From positions 314,080 through 378,079 of the forward strand of contig BCIK01000025.1 in the NCBI GenBank assembly GCA_039545295.1: 64,000 nucleotides of DNA, read 5' to 3'. Of this stretch, positions 30,639 through 43,295 are shown one piece after another (position 1 is the stretch's first letter; each line of letters begins with the position of its first letter). The DNA is from Udeniomyces pyricola (lineage: Eukaryota > Basidiomycota > Tremellomycetes > Cystofilobasidiales > Mrakiaceae). The position numbers and the translations under genes were made by a program. The notes below the pieces were generated by a model. The model ran no database searches and had not been told where the DNA came from. It worked only from the letters and a program-made list of their open reading frames with translations.

Positions 30639-33062
30639 CTAGTATTTGTTAGCGCGGTAGGTGCACGTGCTGACGAGATATGGGAGGACTATTGGTAGCG
30701 ATCGAAGAGGAAGGAACGCGAGTGTTTTTTTTTTTCAGGGGAAAGTGGGAAATGGAGGGAGAAGGCGTTAGATGATGTCGAGCATGGGAGGTGAGAGAGG
30801 AGGAAGCGCGGCGGAGGGGTGAGGGATTGATTGACGTACTGGAGAGGGAAACGAGGAGAAACGCGACCCAGGTCTAAATGAAGCGCAAATTTGGAGCGAG
30901 CAAAACATTCAAAATAAATAGATAGATAAATAGATAGGATGAGGTAACATCGTAAACACAACGTCAGTAAAAGAAGGAACGAGAAAGGTGTTTCCTTTTC
31001 TTCCTTTACCCTCCCTCATTTGAGGTATCTGTCATGGATCAAGCAAACAAGAAGAGAGAAGGATAAAAGTGCGCACAAGGATGAGGCCGTTGCCGAACGA
31101 GGCTGAGATTCCAGTGGAGGTGGACACTTGGCCGATCGATCGAGCCCTGCAACGAGAGAGGAGTGGAAGAAACACACAGGAAAAGTAAAGAAAAGAAAAA
31201 AAGCGAGGAGCGAGAGGAAGAGAGTCGAGACAAGGATGTGATGCAGGAGGAGGAAAGAGGAAAGAAAAGTTCAGTTAGGATAAGAAGGACACATGGAACG
31301 GGACGCTTTCTCGTTTCTCCTTGTATGGCCTCGAAATCCATAGCACGAGAAAGGGGTGTGGGAGGACAAGATGGTACGAACTTGATAAACGTCGACGTCC
31401 AGATGGCGGCTCCGATGACCAAGCCAATGGCCGAAACGATGCTCCAGAAGGAAGCGATGAGGAAGGTGACTCGACGGGGAATTACGCCAAAGATGAACGC
31501 GAGGAGGGCAGCACAGGACCCGATCTGGTGTGGTTTGGGTTCGATTCGGTATGAATGGATTCACAAAGGGATTTTTGTTTTTGTTTTTGTTTTTGGAGAA
31601 TGGGCCAGTTCAGTAATAATAAAAAAACCATAGCGGAAGAACGACGTGACCTCGAGGGCGTGAAGTAGCGATGTGGAGACGGATTGAGAACCGTCAAGAA
31701 AGAAAGACCCACGAAGATGCACCAAAACGCAGCGATGGTGAATCGGCCCTGTTTGATCAAGAAAGAGCCGAGTGTTAGCCCATGTGCTGGGTGTGGTGGT
31801 GTGGAACAAGAATCAGATGGACTCAAGCTTACGAGGCTGGCACTGTTGGTAAAGTCGGATGAATCCGGAAGACGGGTGGAAATTCTGAGGATAGTGGGGG
31901 TTTGTGGTCAAAGACGGCGCAGAGGTAGCGTAGGGGTGGGGTATGAGCCGAAGGAGAAGGGAACAGATGAAATCAACATCCCATCGGTATCACACATAGG
32001 AGTAGTGGTTGCGTCAAAGACGAATCAAGCACTGTCAGTCAAGAGTCAACTGCGACCAAAGGACTGACTGGTTCCTGATTTGCTTGTTGGGTGCGTCAGC
32101 AAGGATGACCAGCTCCGGTTCGAAGCGCAGACCGAAATGCGAGTTGGCGCAGTTACCCTTGCCGTCTTCAACGCGTCGCGTCATAAGGATCAACAGAGTT
32201 CACCAACACGTCAGTCAGTCAGTCAGTCGTGTTTCATGTCGTCAGTGTGGATTGAGGAGACGCTCACCAATGTAACCACAGTAATTCATGAGACCCCATC
32301 GGTACTCGTCGCGAAGACCACCCATTGTGCCGAGCGTGGTGAGGTTGGTGGAGGACGCATAGATGGAATTCGTGGCTGCAAGTCCACAAGAACGACCGAA
32401 AAACGTCATCGGTCAGAAAAGTTGGTCGTTGTGTTACTTTCGAGGAGAAGGTTCAGGGTAGACTGGGAGACGACCGGATAGTGCCAGACAGTGGATAGGT
32501 CCAGTAGATCAAGGAGAATTGTGCCAAGTCAACGCGCACGCCTTACCTCCGATCGCGGTTCCAACGCCGCCAGAGTGGATGGTGATCATCTCGATCATCT
32601 TGGGCAAGGAGCCGCTGTTGATCTGTCCGATATGGACAAACGCCATGAGGATACTGGCAGCCAGGCTGTGGAAGGGACGATAGCAGAGTGAGGGGGCGCC
32701 GTCGAAAAGTCGCCGAGATCGGGACCAAACATGAGGCGAGTGAAATCGCAAGGCCAAGAGAAAGTATCGCCAGATCCGTTTGAGGACGCGAGGGAAGGAA
32801 GGGAGGGGGAGGGAGAGGTTAATTAAAGAATGATGGAATGAAGAAGAGAGGGCAACGGCCGACGTACGTGAAGAACGAAGCCGCTCCGATGCAATCTGAG
32901 AGTCAGTTGAGGCAGAAAAGAAAAGAAAGGCGGGAGACAAGGCAGAATCCATCAGGTCTTGAGCGACGCGACGGGACGCGATCTGATGTACTGTATCATC
33001 AACCAGGACGAGGGCCGAGGGAGAAAGACAAAGAGAGTGGTGGCCGTACATTCGCCTCGCAT
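30639..33062 (-). CDS. SUR7/PalI (Rim9) family four-helix membrane protein
   Basis: Plasma-membrane protein of the fungal SUR7/PalI family, whose members sit in eisosome (MCC) domains or in the pH-sensing Rim pathway. Exons (minus): 33050-33062, 32868-32895, 32547-32665, 32268-32375, 32069-32165, 31833-31884, 31692-31748, 31382-31524, 31077-31146, 30840-30873, 30639-30688; 256 residues. TM1 lies at ~6-27 (IGAASFFTLAASILMAFVHI). An external loop with Cys residues (MNYCGYIDGKGNC) follows, then TM2 (~143-170), TM3 (~177-202) and TM4 (~227-248). GNGLILTWVAFLL and the tail TCTYRANKY are family-like. The donor at 31691 was chosen because it makes TM2 continuous; an alternative at 31628 adds 21 polar residues. 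Eleven exons, two of them 13 and 28 bases, for a 256-residue protein is extreme splitting. Confidence 0.8.
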
Positions 33063-33425
33063 GATGAGCGGGAAGGTAAGAAGGATATGGGGAGTGGATG
33101 GGAAGTCGGGAGAAAGGCGAAGGGGAACGAGGCAAGAAGTCGGGAGGCGAAAGAACTGGAAAACAAGAGAGGGGGGCGACGTGAAGGGGAGAAGAGAGGG
33201 GCAGCTGCTAGCAGATAACTAGCCATCCGTTTTACACATTCCATTCACCGGTCTAGACCGCCCACCTTGGCCTACCATGCACCATGCACCCGCTCCCACT
33301 TGGTTCAATCTTTTTTTTTTCCTTTTTTTTTCTTTTGCTTCTTCTTTGATCCGCTTCTTCTTCGCCCATTCATCACTTAACCACATCCACAAAACTCATC
33401 CCCAGCGTTCAGTCCTAGCCTCTGA
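33063..33425. other. short intergenic with T-rich tract
   Basis: Tandem arrangement: the SUR7/PalI start on the left and the TRAX stop on the right (both minus strand). Two T-runs at ~33310-33330 look like the TRAX 3' flank. Nothing else is seen. Confidence 0.5.
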
Positions 33426-35393
33426 TCAGCTAGCGCTCGGCTTCTGTCCTCCCCTCCCCGCCGGTCGACCGCCCGCCTCTCCATCCGGCTTACGCTTACG
33501 ATCCGATGATCCTCCACCACGCCCGCCTCCTCGAGCTCCACTTCCCCTCCCACTTCCACCTCGACTAGAGCCGCCGCTCTCGCTATGGCCGAGCCCTCCA
33601 TCCTCGTCGCCTCCAGGGTTCCCTTCCGCCGCCGACGCCGCGAGACCTCGTCGGACCATCTCGGCCAAAACATCCTCTTGGCCAGTAAACTCTTGACGAC
33701 GCAACGCCACTTGGTATGCCGCTACATAGGGGAAAAAATAAGAAAAAGAAAAAAGAGGGAGAGAGAGAAGAAGAGAGAAAGCAGCAACAACGTCGAGTCA
33801 GAACATCCGGTTCTCATATAGGAAGAGGCGTCTCAAAAGAGGATGGTTCAGGATGGGAACTGAAAACTCACCTTTCTCAATCTTCTCCAGACTCTGAGAT
33901 GTGATCTCGTTCTTCTTCCACAGGTTCGGAATGGTCGTCATGAGTTCCAGCTCTGATAAATGACAGATACGTGGCATACAAAATCCAAGATAAATCAGCC
34001 ATCTGTCTTGCCAAGAAAGAAAGGAAGAAATACCAACTGCCAACCACAAGATGAAAAAGAAAAAGTGAGGGGAGAATTCGAGTTGAAGCAGGACGAACGG
34101 GCTTTCATATCCCGCACAAACGCCACGGTGCCGAGCGCCTTATCGTGTTGACCAAGACCGATAGCGTTGAGCGTGTATCGCATGAGCTCGCCTGTTCGTT
34201 GTCAATAAAGAGAGGGCCGAATCAACGTCTACTCACTTCACCGTTTAGTAAGCAGGATGAATTAATTGTACGACCCGCCCAACTCACCAGAGAGGTCACT
34301 CAAGCCGAGGATGTAATCTGCACTCGTAACTTTAAAGAACTGAAGTGTGAGAGAAACAGATAGAAGTGAGAGACCCACGATACGAATGAACAAGTGAGTG
34401 AACGAGTGAGACCATGCGGCAGGGGGATGCGTGGGCGACAACGCATCGACCACAGTAAGAGAGAGAGATGTATGGGCACTCACGGGAACCCCCTCCGCGT
34501 TGGTGAGGCACGACTGGACGGTTTCCAGAGTGATGAGCCCTCCATCAGTCTCGAGGAAGTACATGAACGAGATTGCTTCAATGTACTCTTGCAAGCCCCC
34601 AGACCTTTATAAAATAAAATAGAAAAGAGGGCCAAAAACAAAGGTCAGAGGAAGGATCAAGGTTGGAAAGGTATATCAGCTTAGAATGTATGTCGGCGCG
34701 TTCAGACTGACGTCACCCATACGCCTTTTCGGCCCATCAGCATTCGGCCACCATCCGAACCCGAGATAGAGTTCTACGCACACATTTCGCTCGTACAACC
34801 AAAACTCTCCTTCGTCTCGAAACTCTTCTCCGATTTTTTCAAAGAGCAAGCGGATCTCGGCGTCCTTCTGCTTGGGCTCGGCGAAAGGATCGAGCTTGAG
34901 CCGTTCTTGTTGCTGCTCGAGACCGGTCAAAGAAGCCTCTCCGCTAGGTTCATCGACAGCCATCGCATGGGAGCCATCAGCAGCGATAAGAACAGGGTCT
35001 GGCTCCGAGACGGAAGGCACGCTAGGAGGATCGGAAGGAGGAGGAGCCGCGAGGGAGAGTCGATGCAATAGGAAGATGAGCTTCTTGGAGAGGGCCGTGA
35101 TATCCCGACTCAATTTAATGAGGCGTTCACGCTTGTCGGTCTATCAGAAAAGACGTATGTTGCAGACGATGGTGATAGCCGATTGAGTATGGGTTGAGAG
35201 CGACCGGCCAAGATTGAGTGGGCAGAAGGGAACCGAAATGCAAGCATGAGCGCCTGCAGAAACGAAAAAGGGTTGAGGCAGGCAAACAAACGGAGAGACG
35301 TACGTGCGCATCAAGGTGACCCCTGAAGCGACCAAAGTCGGCGAGGATACGCTCCGAGCGGAGTAGAGATGGGTCAGGCGAGAGTTCGGTCAT
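33426..35393 (-). CDS. translin-associated factor X (TRAX) with an RGG-rich C-terminal tail
   Basis: Partner of translin in the TRAX/translin octamer (C3PO), an RNA/DNA-binding nuclease complex. Exons (minus): 35304-35393, 34782-35140, 34484-34604, 34288-34339, 34099-34191, 33872-33952, 33426-33721; 363 residues. Family landmarks in order are GGLQEYIEAISFMYFLETDG, SADYILGLSDLSGELMRYTL, NAIGLGQHD, then the C-terminal helices LWKKNEITSQSLEKIEKAAY and QVALRRQEF. Two additions lengthen it beyond the usual ~290: a Pro/Ser/acidic insert at ~60-95, and a tail from ~295 rich in Gly-Arg repeats (SSRGGSGRGSGARGGGRGGG), then a basic DRKRKPDG. RGG tails usually bind RNA or are arginine-methylated. The Glu residues needed for nuclease activity were not checked one by one. 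Confidence 0.9.
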
Positions 35394-36393
35394 GGGCGAG
35401 ATGGTGACGAGATCGGAAGACGGGTGTGGGTTGGGACGGATTTGGGTGGGTGGATGACGGAAGGTGTTCGCGTGTAGCCGATCCAAATGTAACTGTTTAG
35501 TTAGATCGAGCTGCTTCAGGCTGCAGGCTCCATTCGATCGCGCATGATGCGCCTGCTCCAATATTGCAATTCAACATGTATATACAATCGCAGATCATGG
35601 TCATGCATGATGATGTACATGAATGGTGCACTGCTCATATTGACGCTGAGCTGATACGAGCGGCAGTCTGCCTGCTCTTTACTTCACGTGTACACGCAAT
35701 AGTCCTACGTAGCTGAAAGAAATCGGAAACATGTTAATTAAATGGGCAAATTCCCCCACGTGAGTCGATCAACGTTCAACGTTCAAGAACCAGTACTCAA
35801 GCTCCGAGTGACCAATCTCGCTACTTGATAGATACAGTTGCTGCAGACCGGTCAGACAGTCCAGCCGAGCCATTAATAAAGCGGTCATAGTTGACTAGTT
35901 TCATCTGGAGGAGTTCAAGATATTCCACGAGGCACAGAGCAAGACGGCACACATGAATCGAGACCAGTATTAAAATATGGGCAAGAGTGTCCAAGGAAAA
36001 AAGCTGATGCAAAAGCGAAAGTGATGATTAAAAAGGTGGTTTGGGGAAAGAAAGGATGGGTTGGTTTTAGAAGGAAGGGAAGCAATGTTAATGCCAAAGT
36101 TGTCGAGCTGGAAAGCGCAAGAAAATGAGAAGATCTGAACCAGCTGGATGCGAAGGAAGACAGAGAAATAAGAACCGAGTGTCCGTGTAACTATGATCTA
36201 CCGGAGAGATTAAGAGAGGATAAGAGAGAGGAGCAAAGATTGAGAGAAAAGAAAGGCAAAAGGCCCGAGATGACTGAGAGGAATGAAGATGCTGAGATAC
36301 GAGAAACCATAAAATGCTGAAAGATGGGAAGAAGTTGAAAGGGAAAAGAAAAAAAAAGATGGAAGAGGAGGGCCTGTACTACGAGATCAAAGA
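35394..36393. other. intergenic, TRAX promoter and 3' flank of the CPL1-like gene
   Basis: No gene seen. It contains a purine-rich patch (~36200-36370) next to the CPL1-like stop and unremarkable AT-richer sequence near the TRAX start. Confidence 0.5.
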
Positions 36394-37865
36394 CTACTTG
36401 ACCTGCAGAAGCATGGAAGCGGCCGACGAAGCCAAAGACTCGAGCGTGGAGACTCGAACGCAGCTGGCTCCATCGAGGGAGGCGGTGAAGCCTCGTCGGC
36501 AAGAGTGAATGACGCAGGATCCGTTAACGCAGGCGACGGAGTTGGTGTTGGGGAGCTCGGTGCAGTCCTGACCCTTGGCCTCGCCCTCGACGAGGGAGTA
36601 TCGGCAACCACCGCCTGATGGTAGCAGAAGGAGGAACAAAGCAAAAAGCGAGAAAATCATCGTCAGTCATCCGATACTAATCTCTGATCCAAATGATCCC
36701 CTTCTATATCAGGGAATGTCACGTACAAGACTCGATGTTGGACTGGGTGTCGATGCACTCGAAGCCGGCCCTCGAAACAGTCTTGGCTCGGGCGGATCCA
36801 GGAACGCCACAAGCAGTTTGGAGGGCGGGGCAAGCACCGAGAGCTCGAGCGTGCATGTCGACTCGTCGTCGTCGCTGGGAAGCAGAGGTAGTGGCGCAGG
36901 TGTAGGTGGAGTCAGAGACGAGGGTGAGGGTTCGACCGTTGGGGCAAGCGTCGCAGACACCGTCGCAAGCTGTAAGGGATGAAGGAGGCAAAGGTCAGAG
37001 CGGAATACTCGGGCAGGCCAGAGGGGTTGCTGGCTGGGTCGGGCCTGCGGAGGCCAGGCCGGAGCAGTCGAAATGATGAGTACTCACTGAAGGTGCAGGC
37101 GACGGAGCTGCAAGTACCAGCGGTAGCGTTGTCAGGGTAGACACAAGACGACGTGGCGCCCTGAACGTTGGTCAAACCGACAGGCTCAAGAAGACCAATA
37201 GCGCCATTGAGGACTGGTGAGGTGGAAAACGAAGAGGAAAGAGAATTCGGCCGAAGCGCAAGTTAGCTCGGCGATCATCCCACGTGGCCCGCGCAAGTGT
37301 CGATCGATGTCCTTGATCGGATGATCGTCGATCGCTGACTTCCTCCTGATCCTTCCACATGGTTGAAGATCACTCACGACTTCCGACCGAACCGAGGAGG
37401 CCAGTACCCTGGGCCTTCTGCTTGATCAGAGCTTGAGAGTCGACGGTCAAGCCACCGTTGACAACATCCTGAAGTAATATAGAACAGAGCCACAAAACCA
37501 ATCAGCCACCAGCCGATCAACTCAGATAGTCGGCCAATCATCTGGGGCGATATATACAGGAGACAGTGGCCAAAAAAAAGACATTGACTCACCTCACAAA
37601 GACAGAGCGTTCCGAGGTCGATAGCTGGGACGACAAGCGTGATCAGGCCGGCGACAGGAAGGGTGGTTTTGGGGATAGCAACTCCAACGTTGGCCTGCGC
37701 ATGAGATGGATGTAGACGAAAGTCAGACAGGTCGTCCTCGATAGCCTCAAAACAGCTTGAGCAAAGAGCTGTGGTCAAGGTGTTACTCACGCAGACTTCG
37801 AGGAGAGCAGCGTTGGCAACCGAAGCAGAAAGAATGAGGGCTGCAGCGAAAGTCTTGGCGAACAT
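36394..37865 (-). CDS. CPL1-like secreted cysteine-rich protein
   Basis: Predicted secreted protein. Exons (minus): 37791-37865, 37593-37694, 37378-37468, 37088-37213, 36727-36969, 36394-36614; 285 residues. A cleavable signal peptide is clear (MFAKTFAAALILSASVANA). The C-terminal ~110 residues have the CPL1-like layout: ACPALQTACGVPG, then GFECIDTQSNIESCGGCRYS, then GQDCTELPNTNSVACVNGSC and VIHSCRRGFTASLDGASCV. Cys spacing is complete. Upstream is a second Cys-containing part (SSCVYPDNATAGTCSSVAC; CDGVCDACPNG). The domain is named for a Cryptococcus secreted protein that affects host interaction; many saprobic basidiomycetes also carry it, so pathogenicity is not implied. RRRR just before the domain could be a Kex2-type cleavage site that frees it. 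Confidence 0.88.
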
Positions 37866-39730
37866 GTTGACAGATGGAGAAGTCGAAGAGGTAAAAGTTG
37901 GCGAAGGGGAAATCAAAGAGCAAGGAAAGGGAGAAGGTGAAGTAGTCTATGTAAGGAAAGAGGTGAGAAGAAGATGAGAGAGGAAAGGTGTTGGGAGATA
38001 GACGATGAAGTTTTCGTGTTTTATACGTCTCACCAGAGATACACTACGTATCCTCCATACCCATGCAAGAGTACGAATGCAAATCTGAGCAAACAAAAAA
38101 CCCTAAGGATCGGCCGCCTGTAATCTGGCTGAGTCTTCCGACGACTATCGACGACCCGTGAGGTCCTGAGGCTGCGTGACGCGTGGAGTTCTTTCTCCCA
38201 CCCAAGGGTAGAAGGAATTGATTTGCAGCGAAACATCGAGAGGCTCAAATCCTCTCGAGATGTAGTCAGGGCATGCATACAATTCGAAGGGGGCTGCGGG
38301 ATGGAGGGAAAAAGGTTAGCATGATCATCGTGTTTCGCATGTTCTTCTAATCAATTGCCCATTATGATGCATAAGTTCCGCTTCGATCACCACGTTGATC
38401 GGAATCTGGAATAAGAATGCCTATGTGAACGATCAAATCGATGAGAACGATGGAAGTAGACATGAATGGGTAAAGATCACGTTGGGGAAGCAAGGTTTTC
38501 GGCTATTCAAGAACTTAAGCTTTGGTGAGCCATTGCGACCGGAAATAAGATTATCCGTGCGGTAGATCCGATGAATGGGGCATCGCATGCGCGGCGCGCG
38601 ATTGGACAAATCTCGTCAAGCCGTACTTAGCCGGTAACCGGTACTCAGCTGGGCCCGGTCGGCGAATTTGAGTGCCGCGCGCGCGACCGTATGTACAACG
38701 CAAAACCGAGTTTCCGCTACGACTCTTTTCCCTCGGACGATCCGCGCTCCGAGGTCCGCACCATGGAAATCCGGAATCGTGATATTGCGATGCGAGACAC
38801 GTTCCACAAATGAATGAGCATGACCCATGAAAGCCGTCGTTTGACGTTTGTCACTGGTGTCAAGCTGGTCACCGGTGAGTGCGGTGAGCGCGGCATGAGC
38901 ATGCTTGGATCCGACGGGCCATGCGGCTTGCTTGGCAGCGCGATCCACGATCCTCGATCCACGCCTGCTTGTATGAAGTACGTACTCAAAAGCAGCGTAC
39001 GAAGCTATACTGAGTCAAAGAAAAATATATACACGAAACAAGGTGGAACAACCTTGCGTGTAAAGACAAAGGAAGAACAAAACAGATCTACGGTGGTGAG
39101 CACAGAGTAGCGATCATCTCGTTAGCTTGCATCCGAGGCAGCGATCATTGTAGATCGATGATGATCGATGCTAATCCTGGCCATCCTGATCATGATCGAT
39201 GGTCAATCATCTAGTCAACCACCATATTCGTCGACTCTATAGCATACGTATCATGAACTATGTTTAAGCATCATGCATCAAGCGTATCAGGTTCATATTT
39301 GATCGGTGATCGCTTACCCGCGAAGATGGATTAGGAATCAAACATAGCAGCCTACGCCGTGCGCGCGGCCCTGGACCCTGACTGCTTCGGTGCGACGTGT
39401 GAGACTTCGAGTTTCGAACCACCTCAAGGGCGAGCCGCGCCTACGTTCGACGTCGGAAGACGACCCGTCAAAGGAAGGTTATGACGGCGCCTACAAAGGT
39501 CAAAAAAGGCATGATCATCTCGCAGGCATAAAAGAGTATAGACACTAGGTGTCACGCAGTCAAAGGGTTCCGAATTCGGTAGCGAAGTAATCTCAAAAGG
39601 GAATAGAAGAGAAAAAAAAGTCGGACGCCGGGGGCAGCCGACGGAGGCCGAGTGTTTAAGGAAAGCGATGAACGTGGGGAGAGGTATACAGCATGCACAC
39701 GGTATATACGTACGTCGCACGAGCTTTGAT
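37866..39730. other. 1.9-kb intergenic region, no gene seen
   Basis: Upstream of the CPL1-like gene and downstream of the GH5 stop. Frames are short and broken on both strands. I see AT-rich patches with repeated GATCGATGATCGATG-like words near 39140-39210, but no coding, tRNA-like or repeat-family signal. It is large enough to hold the CPL1-like gene's regulatory region. Confidence 0.5.
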
Positions 39731-42700
39731 TTAGCTCCGCATCACCATCGCATACCCAAGAAGCAAAACCAACAAAGCAACGAGCCAATAGTAGAACGTC
39801 CTGCCGTCTTGCTTGGCTGTCCCCTTGATGCGGACGGTGATCTCGACTTCACGCTCAACCTTGGTCCATCGTTCCAAACCGTGATGAATCAGACGTTGTT
39901 CGGCTCGTCGCCATTCGAGCCGACCTTCGGAGCACTCGAAGATGACGTCCTCGGCTGGGTTGCGGACACCGTAGACTCGAGATGGGAAAAAGATCTCCGT
40001 CTCGGTCGTGGTGAGTGGAGTGACGGGAGGAGTCGAGTCGTGGTCGTTTTCGTCGCTGTCATCTTCCGGAAGAGTAGAGGGGATAGTGGCAGTTGGTGGA
40101 AGAATAAATTTGAGGGTATAAGCCGCGGTTGACGGGGTGTATAGCGATGAGATCGGCAGGCCGGCCAAGGCGATGGGATAAGGCCGCTACGAAGGTAAGA
40201 GAAAGACCCGTTAGTGGTTGGATCAATGATTATTGATTGGGCACAACGGCACGCGCCGGTTGGACCGTAAATGAGTACGACACACTAAGTCTAAACAAAG
40301 AGAAGAAGAAAATAACCCAAAATGAAAAAGAACCAGAGCAGAATCAAAGGAAAGGGGCATGCTCACGACGATGACTTTGAGCAGCCGGGCTCCTGCGTCC
40401 CACCAGCCGGCTTCGAGGTTTCCCTTTAGGAGAGCATTTGCAGATCGCTCTTCCTCCGCTCGGGCGTTGGAAAACCAAGAAAAGTTTTCTCCGTTCCACT
40501 TGTCGCCGTCAATGTCGCTGTTACCCGGGTTGCTGTGGCGATCATGCAGTGCCGAAACAAAGGGGTGAGACGGACATATGAACATCAGCAATCGTTATGT
40601 GGGCCCACCACAAAAGTGCTCTCGTGGGTAACAACCAAGCTCTGATGACGTCAAGACGAGGCTAAAAAAATTCTGTTTTTGAAAACAGACAAGACGAGAT
40701 AACGCACTAATTCCAGAGTGTGAACCCGCAGCCGACCTTGTCTAGCGCCCCCAGGACGGCACCCATCATACGTTCCTGCCTTGCGAACCCTTCACCGTTG
40801 CCGCCATGCTCCAAAGATCCGTTGAGGTCCATCGGGATGCCAATCTCGCCAATGACGACGGGCCGCTCACCAAGCTGAGCGTGTGAGTGCGAGAGAATGT
40901 TCGACAGTTGATGGGTGTAGTTAGCGAGAGCGCCGGACGTGCCAAAGTAGAGGCAGGACAGAATGAATTTGCCCTAGAAACGTCGATCCAGGAACGTGAT
41001 GGTGCCATCGGAATCAGCATTCGAGAAAGACCAGGAGAAAACGAGTCGATGACCTTAGATAGAGACAGAAAAGACACATCACTCACTCGGGATAGACCTT
41101 GCACATTGACTGTCATCCAGTTGAAGCTCTTGGTGAAGAGAGCGTTGAGGTCGTACCAGTGAGGTGCATAGATCATCTCCTTAGGTCGGTTGTGCTCGGG
41201 CCAGTCTGGGCAGAACTCGTTCGGGATTGCCTCAACAAACAGGAAAGGGGGAGGCGCGTTGATGATGTTCGAGTTGGGTAAGGAAGAGACAAGGTTGGAC
41301 CATCGATTGACCTACCAGAGATGTTCGACGGTGGTTGAGAATGAGTTTGGTCGGGACCCAAGGGGTGCAAACAAGATGAGACAGAAGCGGGGAAATCAGG
41401 GACCAAATTGGTTTGTTGGCAAAGATTCACAAGTCTGTCAGCTGCTACGTATTCCAAGGCTTTATCTGACAGATGATTGCAGAGGCAGAACTGACGAATG
41501 GATAATACGCGTCCTTGTAGAAGTCGATCTCGCGCCCGTTGTCGAGTTTAGAAAAGTAATGCTCACGAAGCGCTACGGCCTCATTTTTGTTGTCATCCCA
41601 TCCCCAGACCCCCATCATTTCCCACAAGCATCGACCGGCAGTCGGTCCGTCCTTCTTCCAGACGCTACGACCGCTCGGGTTGACGAGCACGTCCGAGGTA
41701 TGTCGTGTCGGAAAGGGCCATGACCGGGTGTAGTGCGGAATGCTTGTCGGGTGACCAGCGCCTAGAGCGAACGAATTGAGGGCTGAAGGGGTGAGGGAGA
41801 GGTGAAGGTCGACGTTATAGTTCCAAGAGTGAAGGGAAGGAAGCGTGAGGTACCCAGGATGAGGCTCGTTGAGTAGCTGTCAGAAGATGGACAACGGGTA
41901 AGAAGGGACGTGTGAGACCAGGTATCCATGCGAGACATGTGAATTATAGGCGACATAAAGGGCAAGCGAAGTCCCACCACACACGGGAGATCGTTTGGAC
42001 TCACCTCAAACCCCAAGACACCCTCTAGATCGCCAACAGCATCGACGAGCTGCTTGAAAGTGTTGAAGAAGGCGTCCTGAAGGTAGGTCTGGATACCGAC
42101 CTCTTCCGTCTCTCCGTCTGACCCATAGCGTGCAGGCCGAGTGACACGCAGCTTGGATGCCAGAAAGTCGCCCGCCCAGAAGCAGGTACTGAGCGTGAAG
42201 TAAACAGAGATATACGCGCATCAGTATTCAGTAGGATAAAACAGGCCAGTCAAGGTGACAAGAGAAAGATCAGGAAAGGGAGTCCGAGAAGGAACCCGGA
42301 TCCTCACTTCATAGTTGCACTGATCACGATATCAAAGACCGGAAAGACCATCAGCTTCAGACCAACAGCCACAACATACTAGCTAGGAAGTCCAGTGTCT
42401 GGTGGACGTACCAAACGAGTTTCTGATAACCCGTCGGCCAACGGCCTCGGTCGACCTTCATCTCTTCGCCCTCTCGGACACCTCCGAGGTAAGCTGCACC
42501 CGTCTCTTCGAGCAGGATCCCATCATCACCCAAATCAAATCCGACGGCCTCCAAGGTCCACCCGGGTGCACCAGAGCCGCCAGAAAGTCGAGACCACTGC
42601 CGAAGAGAATGGCGATGGTTTGCTATGTCAGTCACACGTCAAAGACGCGTCGCGTGCGAACAAGGTGAGACGAGGCGGAGGCATGAAGCCCCAGTCGAAC

Positions 42701-43295
42701 AGCGATTGAGACAGAAACTAGACTGACCACGTCCTGATGCATAGCCACAAAGCACTTCAGGCCGTACTTGGGCAGGAGTGAAAGCAAAGACCGGAGGTAG
42801 GACAAGTACTCGGTGTCGTATATGCCGTGCCCAGCGTGTTCAATAGCCTCCCACGTCACCGTGATCCTCACTGTCATGGATTGTCACACCCGCCCGCTTG
42901 GGTATCAGCTTGTGAGATCGTTCGGACCAGGTGGTCACGCGTGACTCGTGGTACGCACAAAGATTGAAGCCCCAAGACTGAAGTCGAGCGAGATGATCGT
43001 CGGCTTCATCGAGAGGGAAAGGCCGGTTCACATAGCTGACCTCACGGTGTCGATCGAGGGGAAGATGGGGGCTCTGAGGGCTGCCATTGGGCCATTGGTT
43101 CCATGTCAGTACGGTGGTAGAGCTCTAATATACGTGTGAGAGAATCGAGAGGTCATGGTGTATGGGCGGTAGAGTCGTGACTGACTGGGGTACTTTGCTG
43201 GCTGCCCCGACGTTGGCACCTCGAAGCCAGAGGACTCGGCCCTCGCCGTCGATAAAGTGCCTTCCGCGCGTGATGACGTTGGTAGGAGGCGACAT
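39731..43295 (-). CDS. GH5 glycosidase of the EGCrP (glucosylceramidase/sterylglucosidase) type with a C-terminal membrane helix
   Basis: Retaining beta-glycosidase of fungal EGCrP1/EGCrP2 type, which removes glucose from glucosylceramide or sterylglucosides. Exons (minus): 43194-43295, 42959-43124, 42728-42870, 42412-42596, 42308-42319, 42005-42188, 41496-41876, 41087-41311, 40708-40973, 40367-40532, 39731-40186; 761 residues, typical size. The acid/base Glu is in LLNEPHPGY (~268), the nucleophile Glu in VVIGEIGIPMD (~509). SYVNRPFPLDEADDHLARLQ, TWEAIEHAGHGIYD and HQDVWSRLSGGSGAPGW are strongly family-like. The last ~150 residues include a predicted helix (YYWLVALLVLLLGYAMVM) that would anchor the protein with its catalytic part in the cytosol or a lumen. 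Exon 5 is a 12-base microexon. Start: the first ATG in frame (MSPPTNVITRG), directly before the conserved RGRHFIDGEGR. Confidence 0.93.

Noticed and set aside
38600..39110. Open frames of ~90-110 codons on both strands
   Set aside because: Overlapping frames on opposite strands, no splice continuation, no domain, and codon use unlike neighbouring genes.
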